A DNA stretch of 64,000 nucleotides from Phalacrocorax aristotelis (lineage: Eukaryota > Chordata > Aves > Suliformes > Phalacrocoracidae): NCBI RefSeq assembly GCF_949628215.1, contig NC_134276.1, positions 37,526,067-37,590,066 of the forward strand. Reading direction: 5' to 3'. The notes below the pieces were generated by a model. The model had not been told where the DNA came from and did not search any database. It worked only from the letters and a program-made list of their open reading frames with translations. Position numbers and translations under genes: made by a program. Shown in pieces: positions 38,421-50,228 of the stretch. Positions within the stretch are counted from its first letter, which is position 1, and the number at the start of each line of letters is the position of its first letter.

Positions 38421-40328
38421 TAAATTATTTTCTTTATAAAAGACCTTTTCTAAGAAGCTTAGTTTGTAATTTCTTTTCTCAAATAGAATATATATATTTT
38501 TTAAGTCCTTAGTCTGCAGCAACTGTATTTTTCTGGTAGACAACTTATTTTATTCTTCCTAAAATGTATGCACATTAAGTTTCTGTATCTGGTTGGTCTA
38601 GAATTAAAACAGCACAACTGCTACTTTAAAAAGTTACAAATAAGAAGGTTTATCAAAACGAAACTCAGATCTCCCAGAAATATGAATATATTTTGCTTGC
38701 TTATACTAGAAAAAGTTAAGACAAGGTTCCATGCTTCAAGTTAAAATCAGTGGTTCTTGTACAAATGGAGAACCAAATCCCAGTATCAGCAGCCCTTAGT
38801 CCCAGGTCAATAGTCATTCTCCAAGCCCTAACACCGTTTCCTAGAGGCACAAATATGCTGCTAGGCATGACCTTGCTGATTTCAACTCTTTTAGCTGTGT
38901 TCATGAACAGAAGTGACGTCTAAGCTATCCAGGACTCAAATTACACAGAAATTTAAAGGTCAGTGTTACCACTTCCATCTATGGCCAGAAATTAAGAGGG
39001 AGTTCATGGGACCAAAACTATTTGTTTTGTGTGGCCCCGCCAAGAGACAGTGTTGCTAAATTTTGTATCTACTGAAGCCTTTGAGGCCAGTTTTCATGCT
39101 AGTCCTAAAAATACATTAGTGGGAACACTGCATGTTGTGCAATTTGCACAGCAAGGTTTTTAGGTGCTTTCAGGACTGCTCTAAATCCAAGACTTTTGAT
39201 TCTGATAGGTGTTTTAATACCCCTTGGAATGCTTTGGAAGATTCTTCCTGGTATTTTCTGTGGTGTGGTCTTTTAAATCCCATGCAATGCAGTCACTTTC
39301 CCTACTATAAATGAAAATATGACACTCTAATAAGTATATATCAATTAGCGATGGGTGATGCATAAGTGACAAAGGCAAATCCCTTGTATGAAATGACATG
39401 GATTTTCCCTTTCAGGAAAAGCTAGAATCCCTGTTAACAGAAGCTGCAGGTATTGCAGCAAGAAAATCTGAGTAACTCAGAACCTATTAACCATTTCAAT
39501 GTTAAGAAATTGAGTACACTTGATTCATAGCAAGGTTCATGTACTGTTCAGCTCCCTGAAATAATTTTACCTTGTATATGCCCCTTGAAGGGTTGAAATA
39601 TTCCCCTTGAGTATATCTCCTGAAAGAATGAAAACATATTTCCCAACACATGAAAACTGACTTTGAGACAACTGAGCCCCATGTCAGATCTTCCCAGTTC
39701 CTTTTTCAGGGTTGTCTTAGCTGCAGAGAATGAAAGCTGCTTTGGATTTCCAGTCTGTGCAGACCAGCATGAAGAGTTGTAGCCTAAGAACTCACTGAAA
39801 GTTTTTTACTACTCATGAAATTCTCTCAGAAGCAAATAATAACCTGCTAGAAATAAATACTGGCATCCTGTCATCAACTCATTTCCTATAGCCCAGCTTT
39901 CTACCATGCTTCTGGGGACATTCTTCTCTAGCAGTCTGGGATTTTTTTTTTAATTATTTTCTTGTCAGACAAGAATGTCTTGGAAATGAGCTGGGTCACA
40001 AAGAGTTCAGGTTTTCCTCAGGTTTAATTCTATAAAGTAAAAAAGAGGATCCCTCTTCTCAAACAAATGCATGATAAACTTTATCCAATTTGATGTACTT
40101 ATTTCTGCCTAGTTGACAGTATTCATTGTGTTAAGCTTACATTTACCTTCTAATTGTGCTTACTCTGTCTACAGCAACGAAAGCTTTAAAATATGTTTTA
40201 TCAGGCAAGCAAACTGAAGCAAGTAATTGTTTCTAAAATCTTTTCTGTTTAATTCTAGTTAAAACTCGATTTTTTTTCCTAGCTCATTCACCTAAGAAGT
40301 AGTAGTAATTGTCTTATTACTATGTAGT
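38421..40328. other. Unique non-coding DNA, no gene seen
   Basis: AT-rich sequence with short frames only. No recognised repeat. Confidence 0.6.
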
Positions 40329-40372
40329 ATTTGTAAGCATCAACATCAACATTACATTTGTAAGCATCAACA
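40329..40372. repeat. 27-bp tandem duplication (1.6 copies)
   Basis: The 17 bases ATTTGTAAGCATCAACA occur at 40329-40345 and again at 40356-40372, 27 bp apart, consistent with a small, recent tandem duplication. Confidence 0.85.
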
Positions 40373-40528
40373 GGAAGCCTACTTATGCAGTTTTTCTATA
40401 CCTACAAGGCAGAAGCATAGTTCATCTGAGTTGTGTGTGTTTTCGTAATGTATATTGAATCACTCCTTGGGTTCTTCATGTACTTGTTCAAGTCATGCTG
40501 TGAAACATGCAAGAACTGATTATACATA

Positions 40529-40576
40529 TATATTTGTGTTTATATTTGTGTTTATATTTATGTTTATATTAATGTT
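40529..40576. repeat. 12-bp tandem repeat, 4 units plus decayed tail
   Basis: The unit TATATTTGTGTT occurs at 40529-40540 and 40541-40552. One- and two-base variants follow at 40553-40564 and 40565-40576. More diverged units (TGTATTTGTATT and similar) continue to about 40610. Confidence 0.85.
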
Positions 40577-40854
40577 TGTATTTGTATTATTTGCATTTAC
40601 ATTAGTATTACAATCGGTATGAATATTTTTATCTGCATTTATATACATTTACATACTCCAAATCGAATCAAAAGCTTTTCTGTAGAAAAGTATATGTCCC
40701 AAATAAGGAGCTTTGGTCAGGTATATACATAGCTTAAACCAAGATAACACATTGACTTTTTCAGTACAGTACTAATTTACACTGCCTGAACAGCTGACTC
40801 CACATATTGGAAGAATGGTATTTTTTTTTTAACATTCTGGTGACACAGGAACAG

Positions 40855-43185
40855 AAAACAGAAGAAGAGTCGCTCTTCTGGATTGGATCGAAGGTCCAAA
40901 CCCAGTGCCAAATGTCAACTACTTAAGGTAATAATAAAATGTTTAAAATTTTGTTAAAAAAATAGCAAGCGCAGAATAACATGCTCCTCAGGATATTTTC
41001 CCAGCTTTCTGTGGCTTATGGGAAATTCCTAACTAGAGCTTGTATCTCGGTGTTTAATTGCTTTTGACAAATTTCCATTTATTTGTCCAATCGGTTTTTG
41101 AACTCACTCAAAATTTTAGCATCCAAACTATCCTCTGACAGTGAGTTCCAAAGTTTAGTCATATGCTAAATGAAATACTTTTTTCATTGTTTTAAACCTT
41201 TTACATTACAATCTCATCTAATGACTCTGATATTTTTTTTTATTATGTAAAAGAGTATCTTGTTCTATTTTCCTTCCCCAATAATTCTTAGGGGTTTGTG
41301 TTTGTTTCTTTGTTTTGTTTTTGATTGTTGGTGAACACTGAACTGAAATATTCATAGATGCATCCAGAGTAGCTGCAAATATCTTTTTGTGTTAGTAATG
41401 CCTAATGTAGAGACTTTCACCATTAACAGATGGAGAGAACTTTCATTTGTCTTTTCCCATGTACATAGCTTTTTATGTGTCGCCTCTGCCTTTTTATCAC
41501 CCAGGTATTTGTACCAGAAGCTTTTGCAACCTTTCACAAAGAGTGGGACTTTCATAGTTAAAACTGATCATTTACTCTTGCTGTTGTTTGCTGTCATTTA
41601 GATATTTATTAATCTCCTGTCCTTCAGGTATTTATAAATCCACAGGTGGAGGTTCCTTTCTGCAATCCATTACTGTTTAGTTTATTTAAGGGCCTTTTAT
41701 AGAGGACCTTGTTGAAAAGTTTTTTGAAAATCCAGGCACAGTGTATCAATCAGATACATATCACCCTTGCCCATATGTTCATTTATTCTTTCTAAGAATT
41801 TCAAGAAGCCAGAATTTTCTCCAAAAAATAATTTTTATTTTTCCCCGTTTTATTGCATTTATCTATATGTCTATGACTCTTATTCTACCAATCTACCTCT
41901 AAAGAATCAGACAGACATCTTCTTAATTTTCTGCATTTTCCCTACATCTCCCCTGCTAAGTTTCTCTAAGGATCCTTAAAAAAAAAAAAGAAAAAGGAAT
42001 AAAATTTGCTAACCTCTATTCTTCTCAGACAGAAGCTGACTTAGGCAAAAGTATAAGATCTATGATCAAACAACAAGGTCATATTTGAGTTATTTAAGAA
42101 GTCCTGGGTGTATACCTTCTTCTCTTGGCATTTTGTTAGTATTCATTTATCTATTTGGTCTAAAATCACTTCTATTGACACTTTAATTTAAGATAGTTCC
42201 TCCAGTTCATCTTTTTCAAAGAAAACAGCCTCTGTGGGAACCTTCCTAAACTCTTCAGTGGTGAGTATCAATGTGAAGAACTCATTTAATTTTTCTACTA
42301 TGGTCTTATCTCCTTTGAGTTCTCCTATTACACCTCCATCATCTATCAGCTCTGCAGACTCTCTGGCACACATTCTGCTTCTGATGGGTTGGAAAAAAAG
42401 GCTTATTATTAGTTTTCATGCCTCTCACAAGATTGTCCTCTAAACCTTTTTTTGGTCTCTAGCTTGAATATACCTTAAACTTATCAGAGTTCCTGATATT
42501 CAGATCTTACTTACATGGCTATAAATCCCACTTTCTGAGAGAAAGCTTTTAATTCTAAGAGTTTCTTTGTTCTGCTGTTTATCAATACCATACTTCTGTT
42601 GATTACCATGAACTTCACAAAATTTCCATTACACATGCTACGATTTTATCCTTTTAAGATTTTCTTTTTAATTTCTTAGGTTGCTTTTCTAGTATTGCTC
42701 ATTTTCATAGCATTCTCCTTGTTTGTATATATGTGTGCCTGTACATTTTATTTTTTTCTATTCCTTTAGGGAAGAGGAATTTAAATGTACTATAGTCAGG
42801 ATTTCAGAATGGCTTTTCAGTAGCAAAAATTTCAGTAAGTTCTTATGTTCTGCTCAGAATTATATAAAAAATAGCTGCTCCAAGACGCAATCATTACAGC
42901 ATTTAAAATTAATTTTTAGAACATGTCCCAGAATTGCTTTTTACCAGTCTTCATGGGAATAATTGAGTTGTTCATTATTACCAAATTTTCTGCCATTTTA
43001 ATCTCTCATCTCCCTTAGCATGTCCCAGTCAATGTACCTATTCTATTCAGGTGATTAATAATGCAACCTTCCTACAGTACTCTTTCTATTTAGACATGAA
43101 ATATTCAAATCAGAAGGAATGTTTCTTATTGATACTGTTAATTTGTTTACCTTGTTTTACTTTATGTGCACCTATGCCACTAAAC
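40855..43185 (-). mobile_element. Ancient CR1-type LINE, about 2.3 kb, from the 3' end into the endonuclease region
   Basis: On the plus strand the copy begins with the antisense 3' end (decayed form of the amniote CR1 motif, here GGATCGAAGGTCCAAACCC near 40886). It continues with GAGTTCCAAAGTTTAGTCAT, then the antisense reverse transcriptase (AGGACCTTGTTGAAAAG near 41702, ATCACCCTTGCCCATATG near 41760). The linker between endonuclease and reverse transcriptase (CATTTAATTTTTCTACTATG near 42283) and the endonuclease region (AGCTGCTCCAAGACGCAATC near 42872, CTCCCTTAGCATGTCCCAG near 43010) follow. The order is colinear with the family as I recall it from turtles, crocodilians and birds. Many indels and stops show great age; 41290-41380 is poorly matched and may be a small insertion. 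Confidence 0.85.
42188..42373 (-). pseudogene. Remnant of CR1 ORF2, endonuclease/RT linker
   Basis: A 61-codon open piece of the ancient CR1 copy. Its middle, GELKGDKTIVEKLNEFFTLI, closely fits the CR1 ORF2 segment just upstream of the reverse transcriptase (family pattern: K-x-x-A-E-x-LNEFFAS-V-F-T). It is preceded and followed by frameshifts and stops in the same element, so it cannot make a working protein. It is useful because it fixes the element's orientation and frame. Confidence 0.8.
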
Positions 43186-46100
43186 AACCTCGGGCCTTAA
43201 GTCAGGATATGCAGAAATGACTGTGACCACACTGCTTAGAGTTAGCCCTCTTTACAGAAAAATGCATATGTTTACAAGGTTTATAACTTGGCCAATGTCT
43301 CTTCTGGTTCCTGTGTTCTGGTCTTAAGATGTAATTTTTATTTTTGTGCATGATTTTTCAGTCCAAAGTACCTGAGATGATAGTGTGATGGCTATGCTGC
43401 AATACATTGGAATGGGGATTGGAAGACAACATAGTGTGCATGGATGCATCTGAGTATTCCTGGAGCAAATCTATTCTCATACATTTGGACTTAATCTAAA
43501 TCCAGAGGTTAAGATTCATTTCACTTGAAAAAAAAAACCAACCAGCTGGGTAGCTGACAGTGTACATGAAGATCATATAAACTCTTCAGTGAACTTGGGA
43601 GCTAGGAGGTTATATATAGTAGTAGTATCTCTGTATCTCCGTAACTTAAGGTATAGTAAATACCCACTCACCAGTACAATCTGACCTATCACCCCTATCT
43701 AATTTGTAACCTAATATTGCAGTATCTCACACAGTATCTTCCCTTCTATCAGGTTTTTTATATGCTTGTTAATTCTAAACTTAAGAGAAGAACACATACA
43801 TTCGATTAGGACCTGACTGGTCCAATTCTTACAGTGTCCTGACTAAATACAACTTCATTTAATTGGGGTTCTTCACTATTTCTTACCTATATCTTCTCTA
43901 TAAATAGGCCCCCAAAAAATCAAACCACCCCAGATCACCTTATTTTACTGTAAATCATTAAGCTAATTTAATTCCCTATAGGATACATATTTAAGCACTA
44001 ATTTCAAATTTATCCACTTTTTCTACTCAGATCTACCACAAAAGACCACAACTTGAACCCAGCGTTTCCAGGTCTAAAAGTACTCTTTATTAAATGAAAA
44101 ATGGCAGTCTTTTCAGCATAGTTTGCCATACTAGTACTAGAATGTATATTTTCAGTGTAAAGACGATCTTTGTTATGTAATTAAGAATAAGGTTGTTCCA
44201 ATGGGAAACTTCAGCTACTCATTAACAATTGGAGTTTATCCCAGAGACATGAATACCTACTTCACTGAATGCAGAAGCAGCTAGAAGAGTTTCAGATAAC
44301 AGGTAAACACACAAAGTTGATTCTGACCTAGAAATCCTTAAATGCTTTTGTGCCTTGTTACCTGAGAAACCAACTTCCTCTTGTGGTTTCATCATTAGTT
44401 ACAGCTTAAGAGCTCTGGTTCACACATGCGAGGTTCACAGGGTGATATGGCATTAGTGCCCAGTTTTCAGACATGCATATTGAAACATACTTGCTAAGTA
44501 GTACACTAACACCTAGATTCCCAGTCTAGATACCCAAGGAATACCCAGAAAAATAATTTAACTTCCAGCCTTTCTTGAGGCTTATGGGATTCACTGGGAG
44601 AGATCTAGGAAGGTTATATATAAAGATCATTTTTCAATTTAGTTTCAAAACATCCTCTTCTCTTCTGTAATCTCTTTTTTTTTTTTCCTTTTTAATTTTT
44701 CCTTTGTGGTATAGAATGTAAGGTATAGGAAGTATATAAAAATACGGATTCAGATATAGTTTGGAAATATATATAAATCTGGTTTCTCATAGAGGCTGGG
44801 AAATTTGGGTTAAAAGAGATGTGAATTTAGTTACTATGTAGTGTTGGTTGAAATTAGGGTAGCATAGAAATTATATAGACTGCTTTTGGTTTTAAATTGA
44901 CAAAAATATCCCACAGTGGGAGCCAGTCCTGTCAAAGCAACTTTTCTTTGGGAGAAATGTTTTTGTTATACATCATCCAATGAGAGTGGGCATCGTGGCA
45001 AGGATGTCACAGCAGCTAATACACGCATTTCCTCTGGCTTTATGAATGTTGGAGTGTTTATGAGATCTGCATGTGTTTCCATATGTTTTTCTTCAGTGGG
45101 CATTTTCCTTTTTACCTTTTCAGAGCTTTGTTCCATGCCTGTAATCAACAGTGAATATGCATGAGAGATGAGCCTTTAGTGAAATAAAACTGCATACACA
45201 CAGAAAAAAGCAGCCATCCTTATATTAGCTGGATTGAGGAAAAAAAAAAAAGCATTTTCACATAAATTAATACAACTAATCCTGCATTGATGTACGGTAA
45301 AGAAGCAATACTGGAACCTGCAGAACAACTGGAAGAAAAGCCCAGAACTGCTTCACTCACATCTGACTTCTGTACATCTCCTCATTTGCTGACTCTGTAA
45401 CAAAGACACTTCACTTCTAAGACTGTGAAAATGTTTCTACATGAGTTATCGTTAGAAGATTACACTGTCATCTTCCTCTTACTAAAACTGTATGATTGAG
45501 AACAGAGAGGAATCTTCCTGTACTCTTTTATATAGCTGGTAAAGATGGTGCTGAAGATGTATTGTTGCAGAGCTAAATAACTTAAAATTAATGATTAAAG
45601 TGAATAAAGCTGGAAAAGTAAACTGTAAATGTAGACTCACTGAAATGCACACATTAAACAGTGAAACACTGTGTCACACAAAATTATATTAGAAGGTGCC
45701 CTACCAGTAGCCTTACAGGTAAGAGTATATTATAAGACAATCTTAAAGCAGACAAATTCTTTTTCTCCAAAGGTGGAAGTATTTTTATTTTTTTTTAGCT
45801 AAATCGGGACTAATTCTTCAGTATTAGCAGTTCTGGGTAATACCTATTTAAAATTTCAGAATTTTTATCTGATTTTTATCTGACAGACTTTTCTTGTTAA
45901 TATAAGAGTTGACATACTGCATGTCCTCAAATGGCTAGTGCTTTAATAAAATTTGATGGAGTGAAGCATCAGAAAGAATCCAGTGCAGCTTACAGGTTTA
46001 CTTCAAAAATAGATTTTGGAACGTGTTAGTGTAAATATTTATCTTCTTTGAGCCCCCAGGACAGTCTGTAGCAAATATAGTCTGTTTCTCATTCACCTGA

Positions 46101-47320
46101 CAAAAGAACACTATGGCTCACATAAAGACTATCCCAGCCGTGCTAGACAACATTAGTGAAAAAGAAATAGCAGAAATAGCTGTGATTAAACAGTCATTGT
46201 TAATTTAACAACATTTAACACTAGCTTACCAGAACTATATGTAAACGTGGCTATTGCCTATATGCATAAATTTGTGCTTCTTTGCAGCCTTTCATTTTTT
46301 GCTATTTTCCATTCTTTCCAGTCTCTTTTTCCTTATTTCAAACATACTATTTCCTTTATCCCTTTATTATTTCCTTCCTACCTCTACTCCTTTTCTGATT
46401 TTTTTCTTCTTTCTTCATTGCAAAGCCTGCTTCTCTGTCATTCACAGAGCATTTAATCTTCTCCCATACCTCTTTTCTAGCTGAGAATAACATTGTCACT
46501 TAATCACCTGCAGACAAGCACATACGTTCCCATTTTTTGCTCTCTCTTTCCTCTTTAACCACCAACTTTAGCTCTAAAAAAATATAGTTAAAAGGACTCT
46601 GTGAAAGTTAAAATATCTGCCACCTCCTCAACTGCTCTGCAAAACAGGGAAAGGATTATGACTTGTTGCTTTGTCTTCCTCACAAAATATTTGCAAAGAT
46701 CTATGCTGTCTATAAGAGGAAAATACAAGGTTTAAACACCTGACTTAGATGTCTCAGGTAGCTGAAGACGAGTGACAATTATCTGGCCTACATATGCCAA
46801 CATTTGCACTGTAGCAGAAATGCCAACAAGTTACGTGTTAATTCAGATATGATGGACTCTTAACACCAATTGGGCTCTAATTCTCCATCCTGTAAGAGGA
46901 TGATGATGATATTATTTCCTTAACCCAGCATGTCTGTTCAGACCTCTGCCGCTTAGGTGGCAAATCATACCGCCTCCTATCAGTATTTATTCAGAAAATA
47001 AACCTTCTGAAATCACTAATGCTCCTCAGGGGGTAATTACTGTCTGGTGTTTAAAATTTCTGTGTATCTGTGTAGCCCTTCAAATGTGTATGGAACTGGT
47101 AAAAGCATACTGCGGTTGGTATTCCACAAACTTAATGTTACTTGTTCTGTGCATTTCTGCACTATATCTATAGGTGAAGTCTTTTCCTATGATGCCTTTC
47201 CAGACCATGGAGATTGTAGCATTGGTAAAGTTACAGGTATATAATTGAAAACAAAAAGTAATATGATTTTATGTAATTTAAGTAAACTTACATAATTGAA
47301 GAGCTGGAGCACTGACTTGT
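43186..47320. other. Unique non-coding DNA, no gene seen
   Basis: About 4.1 kb with short frames only. It contains a T-rich run near 44671-44690, an 11-bp duplication TTTTTATCTGA at 45862-45882 and a long pyrimidine tract described separately. The bases 46875-46925 recall the MIR-like CCCATCTGTAAAATGGGGAT motif but too weakly to call. Confidence 0.6.
46280..46560 (+). repeat. Imperfect polypyrimidine tract
   Basis: Mostly T and C on the plus strand, with runs such as TTTTTTTCTTCTTTCTTC. The overlapping plus-strand frames (46247-46456 and 46254-46484) translate to Phe/Leu/Ser-rich peptides purely because of this composition and are not genes. Confidence 0.6.
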
Positions 47321-47324
47321 TTGT

Positions 47325-47376
47325 AATTGATAAAGTTATATAATTAAAGCAATTGATAAAATTATGTAATTGAAGC
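47325..47376. repeat. 26-bp tandem duplication (2 copies)
   Basis: Units 47325-47350 and 47351-47376 differ at only three positions; each starts AATTGATAAA and ends AAGC. A more distant third relative (ACATAATTGAAGAGC) lies just upstream at 47290-47304. Confidence 0.9.
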
Positions 47377-48359
47377 TTTGTATGTTCTGTTTGGTCTAAC
47401 ATTTATTTTAATCTATCCCTGTTGATTCCACCCATTAGTTTTTATTTTACCTTTATCAATTAATAAGAATAAATGTCCCTGTCATACTAATATTTCTTTA
47501 TATATTTCTAGATTATAGTTGTTTTTCCCTCTAACTTTTTCCATTTTTTCTTCTTTTCTAAGTGAAACCTAAAACTGAATGCAACACTCTGTCTAAAGTT
47601 TGATTGTTATCAAGCAGTTAATTGTCTGTTTACTTGATTATTGTACATACACTACAACTTCGTAATATTCATGGGTTTGTAATGTTATCAGACAGTTCAT
47701 TAGCCTTTAGTTAATCATGGGCCAGGCCTTTCTTTGTGCTGGTAACATTGACTACATATATAATTGTTACTTTTATCTATGATTCTTTTTACTTACCTGA
47801 ACCAATTTAAAAGTGACATAACTAAAGATTAAAATTGACTATTTCAGATTTTTTGGAACCTATCCCCATTCCTAGCAGTACTAATTATATACTATAAACT
47901 CATAAGGTGAGAGAAACAAGTGTATCTGTACTGTGCATTCTGTCCCAGAAGACTCTCAAAAGGTTAGAAATGAGTATAGATGGGATTTGATCACGATCTG
48001 CTTACATCTCAGGATTTACTTCAATGTGAAGCTCATTGCTTCATAAAAAGCCCTTTGAGTTTCTGATCCAGCCTGAACTTTCTATGGAAGATTCTTGTGT
48101 GGGGAAGTGAACCATCCTGACTCACCGAGCCCAGGGAAAATCAGCTTTCCTTCCTATGACATTGCTGACAATTCAAAGAGTGGGTAAAGATTTTGCAGAG
48201 ATTTGTGCTGCTTATTTTCTGGTTTGTTTTAAAAGCTTTGTGGCACTACTTATAGGAATCCAAGGAGATGTAACTTGGTCTTATTTTTTGTCTTCTGCTT
48301 TTTTCATTAGCATACTTTCTATTTTGTTTTCCTTGCACACAGTGAAAACATTAAGCAGA
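47377..48359. other. Non-coding DNA, possibly with older LINE remnants
   Basis: No gene seen. The stretch 47560-47870 may be a very decayed antisense LINE segment belonging with the fragment at 48360, but the similarity is too weak to state. 47980-48350 shows no recognised repeat. Confidence 0.4.
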
Positions 48360-48860
48360 ACTAGACTCATGACCCAGAACAGACCTCTGTAGGCCACACT
48401 TGATACTTCTTCCTAACCTGACACTGAACTATTAATAATTGCTCTGTGGGTTGGTTTTATTTGTTGTTATTTTTTTTTTCTTCTCTTCTGCATTGTATTT
48501 ATTTAGCAGAGATTGCATTTAATCAACATTTCTCTAGTTTCCTTATGAGAATGTCATGTGGAACTGTATCAAATTCTTTATTAAAATCAAGACGTAGTAT
48601 GTCCACAGTATTTCCTTTATCCGCTAAGCTTGTTATCCTATCAGTGAAAGAAATGAGGTTAGTTCAGCATGATTTGTTTTTGATGAGCCCATGTTGCCTA
48701 CTATTTACAAGTTATTTTCCTCCAGGTGCTTACAATTTATCTGCTTTATTAATTGTTCTAGCAATTTATCAAGTATTGAGTTTATACTTATCATTCGGTG
48801 AGGTTTTATCAAATAGCGTGAAGATAACTGCCCATCTTGAACATATTGTAAATAGAGATT
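48360..48860 (-). mobile_element. Old CR1/L3-like LINE fragment, reverse transcriptase part
   Basis: The plus strand matches the antisense of an ancient amniote LINE reverse transcriptase as I recall it. It carries CACTTGATACTTCTTCCTAA near 48398, TGAACTATTAATAATTGCTC, then CTTATGAGAATGTCATGTGG near 48541. TATCAAATTCTTTATTAAAA, ATGATTTGTTTTTGATGAGC (near 48669) and CAGGTGCTTACAATTTATC (near 48724) follow. The 139-codon plus-strand frame 48446-48865 is the antisense shadow of this fragment, not a gene. It is a different subfamily or a different insertion from the copy at 40855. Confidence 0.75.
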
Positions 48861-50130
48861 TATAAAAATGCTCTGCTGTTTAATTCTTTATCTAGATTAA
48901 GAGAGTTTTATTTACTTCCAAAGTTAGGGATGATTTTAGACTAAAAGGATATTTTTAACCAATATGTAATAATGTAATAGCACAACATCTGTCACAGAAA
49001 AAAATACTAAGTTAAATCTTACTGTAATATCTTGACCCCACCACACACTGTCCACATGAGGACCTGTCTGTATGTCAGCTACTATTTCACTGACCTACCC
49101 TTTTGTTGAGGTTTTCTGCAACATCTGAGCTATGACCCACAGAAATTGCTATCAGACATCAGAGTATTCATCAGGGAAATCACTGATGTTTAAGGTCTAT
49201 AGTAGATACCAACTGCAGCCTGAGATGAATGTGCCCTAGAATGCCTCACATCGATTATGAAGGAACCCAGCCTGACCTAGTCAGATATGAACATTTACCT
49301 TTGTTCTCTTCCTGAATTTCTAGTTTCTCTGCTCAAAAGTTGAATGAACTTTCACATGGGAAGATTTCTCTTGTGCAACTCAGACATGAGTCAGAGTGTT
49401 AGCTTTGCAGCTGTGGTTTTCTCCTTTATAATTCCAGCATATTGGGAACCCAGATGTGTAATGGATGCACCCCTTGTCGGCAGTCAGATGGAATGTTGTA
49501 GTTTCTATCAGTAATCAAAAATCCATTATTAAAGGGAACGGGGATTATTTCCTTAATTCTGCTGTTATCAACTGCTTGATGAGAACTCTAGGTCCTGATT
49601 TAAGCAACATTTAATTAGCACTGATGCAGAGAGGTAAAATGTTTCTGAAGTAAACTAAATTGCATCTGTTCAAGCTACCAGTAATTTTGTCTTTATGAAG
49701 ATTTTCGTAGTATAATTAGTCAAAGCTGGTTTTAACCACCAGAATGACAAGAAGTGCTTCCATACTACTGGTAAAATAGAGTGATGTATTCATTCCTCCC
49801 ACAAGTTATTTAGCAAGATTTGACAAACAAAACCTTGCTCTCTCTTTATCCAGATAACTCCTTGAGACAACTGCAGGAAAAGAGTTAAGTGTTAAAAGAA
49901 GAGATCTTCAATCTATTGGCCTACAAAGGCTTTAGGAAGAAATATGTAAAAAGAAGTATGGTACTGTACCTATTAGAAAACCAAAGCATTGATTTACTAT
50001 GGTATAAAAAGCCTCAGCATGTTGGAAGCACGACCTGACAAGGTGAAGAAAAATCTAGGGCTTGAGGATTAAATGTTCACAGAAAACCATATTTATTTCC
50101 ACTTTTTCAAGCAAAACCAAGGCACACCTA
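48861..50130. other. Unique non-coding DNA, no gene seen
   Basis: Short frames only. The part 49480-49720 is complex and non-repetitive with several ATTA cores and could be a conserved element, but this is only an impression. Confidence 0.55.
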
Positions 50131-50228
50131 TTTTATTTTATTTTATTTTATTATTTTATTTTATTTTATTTTATTTTATTTTATTTTATTTTATTTTATT
50201 TTATTTTATTTTATTTTATTTTATTTTA
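50131..50228. repeat. (TTTTA)n microsatellite, about 20 units
   Basis: Ninety-eight bases of TTTTA units with one two-base slip near 50151. It is the longest simple repeat in the window and, being so regular, likely polymorphic. Confidence 0.97.

Noticed and set aside
46875..46925. MIR-like SINE core (TCCATCCTGTAAGAGGATGA)
   Set aside because: Only about 35 bases recall the MIR motif and there is no flanking SINE structure, so the match is too weak.
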